A DNA stretch of 64,000 nucleotides from Gadus chalcogrammus (GCF_026213295.1 NC_079412.1:5239424-5303423); one strand, 5' to 3'. Counted from the first letter of the stretch, positions 1-12,399 are shown. Notes: generated from the sequence alone by a model not told the origin. Program-made: numbers and translations.

Positions 1-55
1 GGTCCAGGGGGGAGAGCTGGGGGGTAGGAGGCTGTGGTCAGCCACTGCAGCAGGT

Positions 56-535
56 TATTGGAGTGTGAGCAGGGAGGAGATACGGGAGTGTGAGCAGGGA
101 GGAGATAAGGGAGTGTGAGGGAGGAGGAGATACGGGAGTGTGAGCAGGGAGGAGATAAGGGAGTGTGAGGGAGGAGGAGATAAGGGAGTGTGAGGGAGGA
201 GGAGATACGGGAGTGTGAGCAGGGAGGAGATAAGGGAGTGTGAGGGAGGAGGAGATAAGGGAGTGTGAGGGAGGAGGAGATACGAGAGTGTGAGCAGGGA
301 GGAGATAAGGGAGTGTGAGCAGGGAGGAGATAAGGGAGTGTGAGGGAGGAGATAAGGGAGTGTGAGCGAGGAGATAAGGGAGTGTGAGGGAGGAGGAGAT
401 ACGGGAGTGTGAGCAGGGAGGAGATAAGGGAGTGTGAGCAGGTAGGAGATAAGGGAGTGTGAGGGAGGAGATAAGGGAGTGTGAGGGAGGAGATAAGGGA
501 GTGTGAGCGAGGAGATTGAGATAAGGAGTGTGTAA
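56..535. repeat. GA-rich minisatellite, 18-27 bp units
   Basis: Direct tandem repetition of a unit like GAGTGTGAGCAGGGAGGAGAT, with variants in which AGCAGG is replaced by AGG or AGCGAGG. About 20 copies are visible, with small length differences between units. The purine strand is the + strand. The long open frame on the - strand here is only the repeat read through and is not a gene. Confidence 0.9.
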
Positions 536-830
536 GGGAGGTTGCCGGGTCAGGGATCCCCCCTCTTCCGGTAGAAGCTCCCCAGATAAACGATCAACCC
601 CACTAGACACCAGGATGGATCTGCAGTGAAGGGCTGTGTGTGTGTGTGTGCGTTTGCGTGCTCATGCTGTTGTGTTGCACCCTTGTGTGTGTGCATGTGG
701 TTGGTTGGAGGAAGCCACCGGGAGTGTCTGGTGACGGCGTGATGGTCTCTGGAGGGAACGTTGTCGCATAGTTTTATCCCACGTTGAAAAAAAAGGACGT
801 CGGTTTGAAAGGACGGAAGCGCTTGCTTGT

Positions 831-1329
831 TCCTCTGTTGTGTTAGTGCTGTTCCTCTGTTGTGTTAGTGCTGATCCTCTGTTGTGTTAGTGCTGTTCCT
901 CTGTTGTGTTAGTGCTGATCCTCTGTTGTGTTAGTGCTGTTCCTCTGTTGTGTTAGTGCTGATCCTCTGTTGTGTTGGTGCTGTTCCTCTGTTGTGTTGG
1001 TGCTGTTCCTCTGTTGTGTTAGTGCTGATCCTCTGTTGTGTTAGTGCTGATCCTCTGTTGTGTTAGTGCTGATCCTCTGTTGTGTTAGTGCTGATCCTCT
1101 GTTGTGTTGGTGCTGTTCCTCTGTTGTGTTGGTGCTCATCCTCTGTTGTGTTAGTGCTGATCCTCTGTTGTGTTGGTGCTGTTCCTCTGTTGTCTTAGTG
1201 CTCATCCTCTGTTGTGTTAGTGCTGATCCTCTGTTGTGTTGGTGCTGTTCCTCTGTTGTGTTAGTGCTGATCCTCTGTTGTGTTAGTGCTGTTCCTCTGT
1301 TGTGTTAGTGCTGATCCTCTGTTGTGTTG
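831..1329. repeat. 22-bp minisatellite
   Basis: About 22-23 copies of a 22-bp unit (TCCTCTGTTGTGTTAGTGCTG plus one base), alternating between GTTCC and GATCC starts and between TTAGTG and TTGGTG. The array is cut at its right end by the hAT-like insertion at 1330. One more partial unit (TTGTGTTGGTGCTG) resumes at 1968, so the insertion landed inside the array. Confidence 0.93.
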
Positions 1330-1967
1330 TAGTGATCGATTGAATGATTATTTTCCCTGATTCAGTTTGTCGGACAGTTCGCCAAGAAGAGTCGTTCAGA
1401 ATCGTTCCTTTGTTTGTTCGTTCAGTCGAGTTTCCGGTTGCGGTGAATCGAATCATGGAGTGCACGGTTCTCAGCTGAGTCAGTCAGACTCAGCTCCTCC
1501 CTCGTTCTCATTCTCAAACGATCGTGAAAGTCGGTCATCAATCAACAAAACAATACAACTTTAACCAAACGCAGCGGGATGGGGGGGTGTAATTGATAAT
1601 TCGATGTTTAATATATTCAGCAAGATAATAGACTTGATTGAGCAATGTTGGTGGGGGTCCCTGGAGGAGAACGAACCATGAAAGAACGAGACAGATTGAC
1701 CAGACATTCAAATATTTGATTATTCTGGCATGACACAGAAAGTACAAAGACACCATGCATTTAACATTTCACTGATATTGAATTGTATTATCGTGCTCAC
1801 TAAGCCTCTTCCCTCTTCACCACTCACAGCCAGTGAACGAACAGCAGGAACTAGTGGGTCTGGGAGAAATCGAGTCTTAGAACGAACGAGACGAACGAGA
1901 CGAACAAGAGAGAAGAATCAGTTCGGTTCGTTATTGTTAAAGATACGATGCGAACGACCGATCACTA
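1330..1967. mobile_element. hAT-like non-autonomous DNA transposon
   Basis: The ends are inverted copies of TAGTGATCG (1330-1338 and 1959-1967). They are flanked by a perfect 8-bp duplication TTGTGTTG at 1322-1329 and 1968-1975, the target-site length typical of hAT transposons. The interior is rich in GAACGA/TCGTTC and has no recognisable transposase. The element sits within the 22-bp minisatellite, so the unoccupied site is visible by comparison with neighbouring units. Superfamily assignment rests on the 8-bp duplication and TIR form only. Confidence 0.8.
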
Positions 1968-2165
1968 TTGTGTTGGTGCTGCTCCGCCCTGCTCTACAAA
2001 ACGGCTGACCGTCGTCATTCACTGGCTGTTTAATGTCTCCTTTACGCCTGGATGGGAGCCTGCCTCCTGCAACAGGCTGTACTGTTGTGCATTGATTAGA
2101 AAAGTTCTACTGTCCATTCTGGTTCACCACCCCCTGCCGAGTATCAGGCAATCATACACCCTCCT

Positions 2166-2287
<122 letters not shown>

Positions 2288-2381
2288 TATGCATGCATGT
2301 ATGTTCAATTCGATTGGATTCGGATTTCGCGTTCTGCGCATAATCGGGATCTTTTCCAGGGGCTGTGAGCCGGAAGTATAA

Positions 2382-3255
2382 CCCTGCGTTCACACCAAAA
2401 GATGCAAAAAGTTGACGCGCGGCACGATCCCATTCAAAGTGAATGTAGAGACGCGTTGCTGCTTTGCTGCCGCAGCATTTGCTGCCGAGAAAACCGGCAG
2501 CAAAATTAGATTTGCGGCGCGGCAAAATCTGATTTGCAGCGCGGCATGCCCGTGCCCGCTGCCGGGCACGGGCGGCGGGCGCGTTCACGTATTTTGCGGC
2601 GCGTCAAATGCTGCTCGAGTTGAAATATTTCAACTTTTCGGCAGCAAACGCGTGATGACAGCCAATCAGCGTTCAACAGCGTTGCCACTGAGGCGTTGCC
2701 ACTGAGTGAAATGCTGTAACAGCCAATCAGTGTTACTCCCTTGGAGTGACCTAGAGTTCACTACCGTTACATTTATTTAGTAACTCGAAAAAAACCCACA
2801 AATCAGCATTCTGTAGTGTAGTGGTGTTTACAGTTAAGCTAAACTATGAGTATGCCAAAGGGCTAGAAAACAACCCCAAACAAAACCCAGTTGGGTGCCA
2901 GGCAGCACCAGCCTTCCAGGCTCCGAATGGTCTCATGAACCCATAAACGACGGGCATTCCGACGTCTCTCCCTCTTCCACAACAGGTAAAGACATGCAAT
3001 GCTCGTAATGTCGGCCATGGTTGTGAATGAATTCAGAAGCACCGCGGGCAAAACTTGCCGTGCCGCGAAACTTCCCGCGCTGCAAAACTGCGGCGCAGCA
3101 AAACCTTTGCTGCGCGTCAAAACCTTTGCTGCGCCGCAAAAGCTTTGCTGCGCCGCAAAACTTTTGCTGCGCTGCAAGACTTGATTTGCTGCGCCGCAAA
3201 ACTTCGGTGTCAACGCGTTCGGGCAGCAAATGCATCTTTTTGTGTGAACGCAGGG
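2382..3255. mobile_element. PIF/Harbinger-like DNA transposon, internally deleted
   Basis: The left end CCCTGCGTTCACACCAAAAG is matched in inverted orientation at the right end (reverse complement CCCTGCGTTCACACAAAAAG). A 3-bp TAA lies on both sides (2379-2381 and 3256-3258), the TWA target duplication of PIF/Harbinger elements. The interior has many GCTGCGCCGCAAAA-type short repeats near the right end and an 11-bp GC hairpin (arms 2548-2558 and 2563-2573, loop CTGC). It encodes only a remnant of the transposase start, on the - strand. Confidence 0.85.
2863..3018 (-). pseudogene. Harbinger transposase N-terminal remnant
   Basis: The - strand frame starting with ATG at 3018 reads MADITSIACLYLLWKRERR and then NARRLWVHETIRS. 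This pattern of a hydrophobic start, a basic RRR-type run and WVHxxxxxR resembles the N-terminal segment of PIF/Harbinger transposases (R-R-x-W-V-H/R-P). The catalytic DDE part is absent, the fragment runs into unrelated residues after about 40 codons, and the element is bounded only about 480 bp further on. It cannot encode an active transposase. The assignment is by motif recognition and is moderate. Confidence 0.5.
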
Positions 3256-3890
3256 TAAGGAGACGATAGTCGTGTTGTTGTCGCCATCGGAAAACGAGAA
3301 ACGGCAATTTATTTAAAAAGGTGGCTAAGAAGATGGAGGAAACCGATGATACCCCTATAAGAAGTGTATCATCATCAACAGGCATTCAGTACACACTATG
3401 CTTCTGTTACGAGATTAGCGTATGTGTGTGCACGAGAATTGCAGTGTGTGTGAGAGAGACCTCAGCAAGTGTGTTGACGAGCAAGGAGAGCGAGCGGTAG
3501 CGTGTGTCAGTTTAATGAATGAACAAGTCCGGTTGTGTCTGTGCAAGCGTCTACTGTAAAGTTAGTTGAACTACAGATAAAGCCCCCAGCCTGTCAAGAA
3601 TTGGTGGCCGCCTCATTCCGACCTATAAGCAGACCCACTGTCTGCCGGTCAAAGTAAAGGGTGTTACCCCCGAGAGAACATCGGCCCTAAAGGGAACGTC
3701 TCTCCTATGCTCCTCGACTACGGCCTGGGAGCCGACAGCAGGTGTATCACTTCGATTTCACCCAAGGCTGAATTAAAAGTGCATATTTTCTAAATGTTGG
3801 TCATCAACAAGGTTTTAAAGTAGGTAGTAACGTAACATCTGTCAAAATAAAAGTTTTTTTCTTCAGACGTGTTTACGATCTTTATTCATT
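3256..3890. other. Unannotated intronic stretch
   Basis: No gene, terminal inverted repeat or tandem array recognised. Mixed GC content; one AATAAA-like signal near 3847. Probably intron of the TAFA gene. Confidence 0.4.
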
Positions 3891-4150
3891 CATTGCGCCA
3901 CGGCCGAACTGACAGGGATATTCTCTGATATTGTGAATCTTAAAGACTGCGTCGGGTTCTCTGACTCTTTGGTTCTTCAGCAACAAGTCAAGACTCGTAG
4001 TGGGGGTTATCTCGACCACGGTGGAGAAGCAATTGGGGGAAAGGAACTTTGGCTTTGACTCTCTGAAGTTCAGATTGAAACGAGAAAGGGATCGTTGCCG
4101 TATGCGGACTCCTAGAGGAGCAGCTCCGCCGCTGCCGGAGGAGTCTGCAA
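3891..4150 (-). repeat. Dispersed repeat copy, inverted relative to 12595-12790
   Basis: The reverse complement of this segment shares long blocks with 12595-12790, for example CAATTGGGGGAAAGGAACTT versus AATTGGGGGAAAGGAACTTT, and GGTTATCTCGACCACGG versus GGATATCTCGGCCATGG. Both also share GAGTCTTnACTTGTTG with the transposase-remnant region of the Harbinger-like element at 2863-3018. I infer a decayed, related transposon family member; the ends were not found. Confidence 0.55.
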
Positions 4151-7100
4151 ACGACCGAGAGGACGGGACAATGGAGCGTCGGAGAAATGAAATGGATACA
4201 AAGTGAACTGTCTACTGAAAACATCTTTCTCGAATGCTGCGTGAGTTTTTTGTTGCTAGTGACGTAAAGAGGTCAGCCGCTGGCTCTATTAGTTGAAATG
4301 GGTACAGCCCAGCGTATCTTACCGGGGCATGGAATGTTTCGACCAATGAATCGAGTAACTCACCGCCATGTATAATCTGATAATTGCGGTTGTCCGATTG
4401 AGGAGCATTAGTGGAACTATGGCTTTAATCGGATGAAGCTGTGCATGTAAAACATACTGATTTATAAGCACACGCACACACACACGCACACGCACTGGTC
4501 TAATAGTCATCAAATGTAAACCCATTATGTCTCACCACAGTACCCGCTGTTTAACTCGAGGAAAGTAGGATTTCATCCATTTTTATTTGGATACGAATCG
4601 AATCAAAGGCTGGGGATAATTATTTGAGTTGATGATGCAATTAGTGCAGAAATGCTAACAGCAGTGGCAGTAATTGGGTCCTTGGTGGAGAAGACCTTCC
4701 CCTACTGGGCAATTACAAAAACCTCACCTAAAGTTAGTCATTCGCTGTTGTCCACGTTTTGTGCTGGGCTGGTGTGCGTCTCATTGGAGTCAGGCTGAGA
4801 TTCGAAGGCCCTTTTTACACAACCGAATGTTTGTTTTTTTTGTTTTTGTTTGTTATAGATTGTATTTAAATGAAAGGGCACATTACACTCACAACTGTCT
4901 CACCCTCTTTTTCACTTTTTGACAGTTGGCCAAAGATCCCCTATTGATATGTACAAGAACATACAAGTTTTTGGGTTGTACCACATCCACGATTTGCAGA
5001 GACTCCGAGACGTAGTGACCGTGGTGTACCAATTTAAACTGCTGTGGGTCATGACACCAATCATGTTCAATTGCAAGTGCCATCAATCGTAGAATCATAA
5101 ACATTATCGGTAGGTGACCGGCGATGAACGAGATAAGAGATTTGGTCAAATACTTTTGCGTTGTTGTGAATGTGGCACACTTCCTCTGGAGGTGGATCTG
5201 ACGACAGTTATCTTCATCTCACGTACAACAACCTGCTAGAGGGTCAAACGTTTCTTTGCATCTTTGACAACAGTTTTCATATCCCGATCCTCAGAGCTAT
5301 TCAAAACGTTGTGGAAACACGGCCACAGGGCATTTCGCTTGAATATAATTAATAGGAAATTGTGGTTGTACATATTTTGTTCTAAAGTGTTAGTTAGTCT
5401 TCTGCAGGCTGGAAAATTACTTGTGGGTTGAAATATCCATGAGCAAAATATACCAATCCATAAATCACAAGTCTTTTGAAGTCAGAGCTCAAACAAATTG
5501 TTTCTAATAAGGAAAATACAAGCTCTTCTAATGTTCATATCACCTAACAACCCTGAGGTTACCATTTTGGCATTACATCCCCACTTTAGTAGAGAGTAGA
5601 TGTATTAGTAGATATGATTGCATATTTTTGCGTTTGCAGTTCAGGCCTTTTGTGTATTTGTAGAATACACATGCATAACAAATTCACTTAAGCCGTAGAA
5701 TAGGTTTGACCTACTCCCTTGTCGCTGTCGGTCCACTTGGGCATCTGGTGGTTTTACAAAAAAATATATTTGATATTATAGATAAGTAGAGGATGTCGAA
5801 GTGAGATCAGATTCATTGTAATTTGATTGTTTTAGTTCCTTCGATAAGAAAGCTCCCTATTGAGTGACTAAAGGACATCAGAAAGATTCAATTGTTTACA
5901 TTGTAAACAAGCATAAGCGGCCATGCTTGGTAAGTTAATTTGAAAGATAATATATTCACGTCAATGCAGAAGGATATAGCTTCTTGTCACATGATACCAT
6001 CAGGTTCGTATCCAGGGTTTAAAACATAGTGAGGTGGGGGGCTGGTAAGCAAATCAAGCACAAAGTAACTTATTCAGTGGATCTGTTCATAATGTGAATA
6101 AGAGGCGGATTAAGGCGGGCTGTGCCAATCAGTAAGCCAGACAGATATTGTTCATAAATGCAGTGGCAATCATGGAAATACATGTCTCCAGATGTGGACA
6201 GATTGAACATGTTGCAGTCATTGCAAGACTTGTTTAGAGCTGAACAAAATGAAATATATTTAAAACTAGGTATTGCACTAACTCATCCTTTCAAAGTGCT
6301 GAACACTGCATAATCTACTCATTACAGAATGTACAGACTTTGATCATGGAATGACTATGATTAAAGAAACATAAAGATAGAAGGCACAGGCAATAATTAC
6401 ATGCATGTATAGATCGAAGGGGGGAGGTGAGTAGAGGAGAGAATTACAGCATCAAAAGAGGAAGGATACCTTCATACATAGTATGAACACTACAACATAA
6501 ACCTTCAACACCTCAAATAACCCATTTTAGCATGTTGTCTTGGGATAGTTCTCTAAGCCGCTGACAAGGGTGTTGTCTTGTGGATGATTATGGTAAATAG
6601 ATTCAGCATCAACAAAATGGTTCCACCCTCAATGGCAATAACATTACAAAGGGAAGGAAATGGGGATCCTGTGATTACAATCGCATGTTGACACAATCCT
6701 CTGTATTTACTGTAACTTCACACTGTCCTTTACACCTCCTTCCCTTAAATGACCCGTGTGTGTTGAGGCTCACCTCCTCCCAGAGTCGGCCTGTCGCCGC
6801 TGCCCGGACGACTCGCAGCATCCAATTCAAAACCTCAACACATGAGGATTGTGATGACGACGTGTTCAATGCATCCCTAGCAAAGGTGTTCATTAATATA
6901 TGCCCAACACCTCTGAGTTCACTGGTTTCAGGTGTCAGGTGTTGCAAATCAACGGTTTCTTTAAACGTGCATTCTGGAATAGACTGAGGAATACATCACT
7001 TCCAGTGTTCATCATTATTGGATCGTATTGGCCTGAAATTATTCTTTCGTATTTTAAAATACAGCACCAGTAAATGCAATTGAACAGAATCATATGTTAC

Positions 7101-7227
7101 CTTGATTTGTGAAGTAATCGCATACACTTTCCAAAGGGAATGGTCTTCGGTAATAAAAAAAAAATGGAACCACACCAAAGACATCTTTTCAAGTCTTAAT
7201 CCTCAGACAATACGGCTAAATAGTGGG
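4151..7227. other. Single-copy-looking intronic DNA, no feature
   Basis: About 3 kb with no tandem array beyond a short (CA) patch near 4472-4490, no recognised transposon and no convincing coding exon. Open frames on both strands here are short and show no family motif. It is one of the longest microsatellite-poor stretches in the window. Confidence 0.45.
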
Positions 7228-8157
7228 ATGCCTTTGGCTCGCAGCGAGGCATATTGGCGGCTCAATTCTGTGCATTCAGTATATCAATTAGTCATGTACA
7301 ATAACACTTGAGAAATGTTTTTTGTGGGCCCCCTCCATGAACACCACTGAGGAGTTCTTCACAAGCTTGTCATTAGTGATCCGGTCTAATGCTGTCTCAC
7401 GGCGGCCAAGAATACGGCGTCGGAACAGTTTAATGTGATCCATAAATGCCGATTCGCCCGAGCTCATTGCTATTACGTACTCTGCTCATAACTTACCGGC
7501 GCATAGCTCTACCACAGTGTTTTTGAAATGCTTGTGGTGCAGGTACATTTGAATAAAGTCCTGAAAGACGCATCGACTGCAGCAAAAGGAAATGTCACGA
7601 AGGAAAAAACGAGAGAAGTCGTGCCAGTACATTTCCATTGAAATTAGCGCCGTGCTACGGCCTAGTGGCTGTTCACCAGAGGCCCTCTAGTGATGCCTTT
7701 GGCTCGCAGCGAGGCATATTGGCGGCTCAATTCTGTGCATTCAGTATATCAATTAGTCATGTACAATAACACTTGAGAAATGTTTTTTGTGGGCCCCCTC
7801 CATGAACACCACTGAGGAGTTCTTCACAAGCTTGTCATTAGTGATCCGGTCTAATGCTGTCTCACGGCGGCCAAGAATACGGCGTCGGAACAGTTTAATG
7901 TGATCCATAAATGCCGATTCGCCCGAGCTCATTGCTATTACGTACTCTGCTCATAACTTACCGGCGCATAGCTCTACCACAGTGTTTTTGAAATGCTTGT
8001 GGTGCAGGTACATTTGAATAAAGTCCTGAAAGACGCATCGACTGCAGCAAAAGGAAATGTCACGAAGGAAAAAACGAGAGAAGTCGTGCCAGTACATTTC
8101 CATTGAAATTAGCGCCGTGCTACGGCCTAGTGGCTGTTCACCAGAGGCCCTCTAGTG
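7228..8157. repeat. 465-bp direct tandem duplication, two copies
   Basis: Copy 1 is 7228-7692 and copy 2 is 7693-8157. Both begin ATGCCTTTGGCTCGCAGCG and end CAGAGGCCCTCTAGTG. I found no mismatch when reading them side by side. TAGTG occurs just before copy 1 (7221-7225), at the junction and at the end of copy 2, so short homology may have mediated the duplication. The unit has no recognised coding content. It is either a very recent duplication or an assembly artefact. Confidence 0.95.
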
Positions 8158-8210
8158 AAAGGATAAAGTGAAATATAAGCTGCTGAAATGCAGTCTATCA
8201 ATTGTCTTTC

Positions 8211-8213
<3 letters not shown>

Positions 8214-8260
<47 letters not shown>
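8214..8260. repeat. (TC)n microsatellite
   Basis: Uninterrupted CT run of about 47 bp starting just after the tandem duplication. Confidence 0.97.
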
Positions 8261-8265
<5 letters not shown>

Positions 8266-10544
8266 ATGTGTCCACACTGCGCAATAAACCAGCAGCCAAG
8301 GCTGAGCATCAGGTTTATGTGCTGGACTCGAGCATAAAATGTAATGGGGGGAGCTATCAGAGTTATCCTAGAATGGCTGTGTTCTAAAAGTCCTGTGGTG
8401 ATATTTTCCCAGCCAGGCGGTCTATTAGAAAGAGGAACGTTTGTATCAAGTTGTCAGCTGGCGGTCAGATGTTCGTTAAAGAGTTTCCTTAGGTAACGGC
8501 GCTTGAGACTAGGGGAATATTGCCGGTATCTTTGGCCATTCAGCCAAGTTGTTTCTTTGTTGAGGGCAAAGTTCTCTTTAGAGTTAACAAGATACTCTGA
8601 TATACTTTGGCGACTACATTGATAATGGGACTATAAGTCAATACCTCTTATTTTCCACCAGAAAGCGATTTCAAACAGAACCACAGGACTCTGGTATGGC
8701 CCATGGTTTTAATAGCACTTGCAACATAATGAAGACATATCTGTCTGCATGCGGTGTCTGAGGTGCTACAGACGGATGAACAGCCATCTCCAGACAGGGA
8801 ATCAGAGCCCCTTCACAACGTCTCACTTTTACATCTGTCTTGCACTCATTCTGAAGCAGTTAAAGTTGAAGAAGGATGAGGAAGAGGGAGAACATGGCAT
8901 CAGGTGGGATAGCGGGGGTGCCAGGCGTTTAGTTGTGTGACGCTTTATGACAGATAACAGCATGTGGACAGACATACAAACAGAGGCCGGAGAGAGAAGA
9001 GGACGCCTTTGTGTCCCCATTAGGGGAGCTGACAGCTGCAGACCGAACATGGATCCATTTTGAGATGAAACCCGTGAAAGACTTTTTTTAATAATTGGGA
9101 ACTATTGATTTCTGCGTTGTGTGTGACACACTATGAATTCCATGGCCCGTGGACGGTATATGTGGCATATTGAGTGAATTGTTTCACACAACCGTACCAC
9201 ACGTGCCCCTCATGAAACCATGTTCCCCATGAAGTAATGTTCAAGTGTCGGGAAATCCTCAGGGCCCGAAACGTAATGGCGTGCCTTTACCCTCCGCCTT
9301 ATTTCAGATGTATAGGAGCTTTCCAGGGAATAGGGAAGTGTGTGTGTGTGTGTGTGTGTGGGCGGCAACGTGTCAAGACAGCACTTGGTTCTGGAGTATT
9401 GCACTGCACACGTGAGCTCTTCCCCCCAGTCTCCCCCATCCCTCCGAGGCACCGCCTGCTGCATTGCCCCCCCCCCCCCCACACCCCCACTGGGGGGGGA
9501 CTTAATAGCTATGGTAGCTATTCACCTACAAGTGTGCGTGTGTGTGTGTGCGCATGCATGCATGTGTGTGTGTGCTTGTGTGTGCCTGCGTGCATGTGTG
9601 TGTGCGTGCGTGCGTGTGTTCGTGTGTGTGTAGTCCCCCTCAGGGACCTCCAGTGTATCAGTCAGCAGTGGGTGCAGTAATCCTTTATGGGCCTTTATGC
9701 CAGATGAATGGTGCTGACAGGGACTTCATCTCACACACCACTACGCCACACATCCACACAAAGTCATGGCCCACTTGTCGTGTTTTCGGCGATCATTCGC
9801 TCTCAAATCATTACCCATACAGGATGATGGGGATAATTTAGCATTTGCCGGCAGTGTACAGCTTGGATCAGACTGAAAACAAGCAACAAGCGAGGTTAGG
9901 ACCAACGGCCGATCATAATTGGACGTGTGGATGCTGCTCCGATGCATCCTGTGCATCTCCTAGGCGTCATGTTGCAGTTGCGTGATTCATGACTACTAGG
10001 TTTCTGGTTTGGGTGAAGATATTGAAAACCCTCAAGAGCAGCAATTCACCCCACTACCTCCGATATATTATTAACATTTAGAACTTATTTTCCCAATGTT
10101 GAATTTGTTGAAATGTTGGATTTCTTTTTGTACATTTACCCTAATGTCTATACTGATCTAGACTAATGATGGTATAATGGCTGTAATAGTAGCATCATTA
10201 GTGTATTGTTGTACATAGAATAGCAAACTCTGTGTACATTGTAAAAGCTTGTCAAGGCAAAGCCCTGGTTTTCTCTGCGGCTTTCTCTCTGAGTGTGCTG
10301 TTCCCCACTGATCTGAGATTAGGTCCTAGGCTTGCTTGCTGTGATTGTTGTCTCAGCAGGTCCACCGCTGGCCACAAATTACTCAATCTTTTCTTTATTT
10401 TTTTCTTCACACTGTAATCCAATCAAACACGTTTTAAGGGAATAGCATTACCCACGGGTCCATGAGTAATATTTCCTAAAACCAGTGCTTTCAGCATGCC
10501 TGTGGTTTGTAACCTTCAACATTAAAGGGGTCATTCCTAGCATT
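8261..10544. other. Intronic DNA with short TG tracts
   Basis: Holds a (TG)11 at about 9340-9361, a C-run plus G-run at about 9469-9500, and an imperfect TG/TGCG tract at 9533-9630 with CATG/CGTG interruptions. No exon or mobile element was recognised in the rest. Confidence 0.5.
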
Positions 10545-10904
10545 TACACTTTACACTGAATCCCTTATTTAGTTGTTTTAATGTGACCCTTTTGTCAAAT
10601 CTTGTATTTTTTCCAGTCTTCAGTGCATGAATGTTACACTTTACCCTGAATCCCTTATTTAGTTGTTTTAATGTGACCGTTTTGTCAAATCTTGTATTTT
10701 TTCCAGTCTTCAGTGCATGAATGTTACACTTTACCCTGAATCCCTTATTTAGTTGTTTTAATGTGACCGTTTTGTCAAATCTTGTATTTTTTCCAGTCTT
10801 CAGTGCATGAATGTTACACTTTACCCTGAATCCCTTATTTAGTTGTTTTAATGTGACCGTTTTGTCAAATCTTGTATTTTTTCCAGTCTTCAGTGCATGA
10901 ATGT
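10545..10904. repeat. 90-bp minisatellite, four copies
   Basis: Four head-to-tail copies with exact 90-bp spacing; CAGTGCATGAATG recurs at 10621, 10711, 10801 and 10891. Copies 2-4 are nearly identical, while copy 1 differs (for example TGACCC for TGACCG). Because 90 is divisible by three, a - strand frame stays open through all copies and would repeat a 30-residue unit (HALKTGKNTRFDK...). No start context, homology or splice signal supports translation. Confidence 0.95.
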
Positions 10905-12399
10905 GTTGGAGTGCAGTGGTCGTGCTGCACCACACATACTTATGTTTAACAGTGTGGTTAGCATGCATGTAGCTGCATCGCCGCTTACTAAATGCATCGT
11001 CCTCTTCTCATACAGTATGACTAAAGTCATCACTTATGCATGCTGCATTTCTCTATTGTCGGCTCTGCCATCTCTTTTTCTCACAGCCAGTCTGGGCACG
11101 TGGCCAGGACGTGACTTTGCTCACACTGCTTTGATGTCAAAGTTGTGTTGGCGCACCCGAAGAAGACAAAAGAAAAAAGGACTGACAGCGACCTGCGCAC
11201 GTTGAGACTGTGAACAGCAGATATGAAGGTTTGGTCTGTCCTCTGGCCTCGCTGTCCAGACCTCTGACTGGCTGACTCACCAGGCAGACAGGGAGTGTAC
11301 TTTCTGTCAGCCTGAGACCGCTGCTGGTCAGGGGAACTAGTGTTCTTGAGAAATGAATTCAACTCAACTTTTTTGCACAACCCGGGCTCTGCCTCGCGTG
11401 ATTGGCTGGCCGGCGTTCAGCTGACCAGGGCTCCTCATTAGATAGCAACTACTTCATAAGTGACTTGGTTGGACTAGAGTGCAGTGCCACAGCCTAAGGA
11501 ATGACTCCGGCTGTGCCTCTGAGCTGTGGTCCCCCCCCCCCCTCCACCTGTGTCTTGCACTGTCCTGACTGCCTGGGAACGGTTTGAAGAGCTAGAACTT
11601 GCAGGCGGGTATTAAGTTGATAACAATACGGTGATAAGTGGCTTAAATATTGCCTGGGATGCTTGTCGTGTGTGTTGCAATCCTTGTCTGTCTTGCTCAA
11701 CACGGCCATTAATAAAGCGTAATGATATTGCTATTCGTGTTCCCCCCCCCCCCCCACCCCCCCCCCCCCCCCCCCCCCCCTTATCGCATTGGAAGTGACA
11801 GTGAATCCACATCAAAGCTGGCGAAGCTAACCATGAAATAACGTAATCTGAGCAACCCCCTCTCGCTCTGAGTTACGTAACTGCTCATTAATATTCAAGA
11901 CTCTGGATCTTCTGTGAAGCTTTCATGTAACAAGTTTCTAACATCATGGTTTTGAACTGAACGCCTGGAATTGTCCTCTCAAAACCTTTATGATGTGTTT
12001 TTTCTTTTGTTTTCTTCAGAGATATGTATAAGTGATACACAATCCCATATGACAACACATAAAAATCACCCACCATGCTATGTAATCAGGTCAATAATGA
12101 ACTATTAATTCATTATTCTTGTTAATTATGAATGAGCATATGTATCTGGTGCTCCCATACGCATACAAACTTTGAAAAAAGTCTGTGCAGGATTTTTTGA
12201 GTGAGATGTGCATTTATGAAAGTACCCCGCCTACTGTTACCAAACAAACGAGTGAGTTTCGACGCCCCCTCCTAGGTAGGAAGGGGGCACAGTTAAATTT
12301 TACCTCCCATTTCCCTACTCCCCTCCAATCCCAGCATAGCCAAGATTTTGTGGACCAGCGGACTAGCAGCTCTGGTGGGAGGAACTCCCTTTCTCTGCC
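10905..12399. other. Intronic DNA with poly-C runs
   Basis: No gene seen. Contains a short C-run at about 11531-11542 and a near-pure poly-C of about 39 nt at 11742-11780 with one A interruption. The remainder shows no recognised element. Confidence 0.5.

Noticed and set aside
4889..5352. Opposed open frames (MTKSLISFIAGHLPIMFMIL on -, MWHTSSGGGSDDSYLHLTYN on +)
   Set aside because: No recognisable family, no splice-site framework and stops in the neighbouring sequence. Possibly old repeat sequence, but nothing I can name.
10232..10417. + strand hydrophobic frame starting MYIVKACQGKALVFSAAFSL, considered as a TAFA signal peptide
   Set aside because: It has no donor in the right phase, ends in a T-rich stretch and lacks the basic/His-rich segment expected before HVKxGTCEV.
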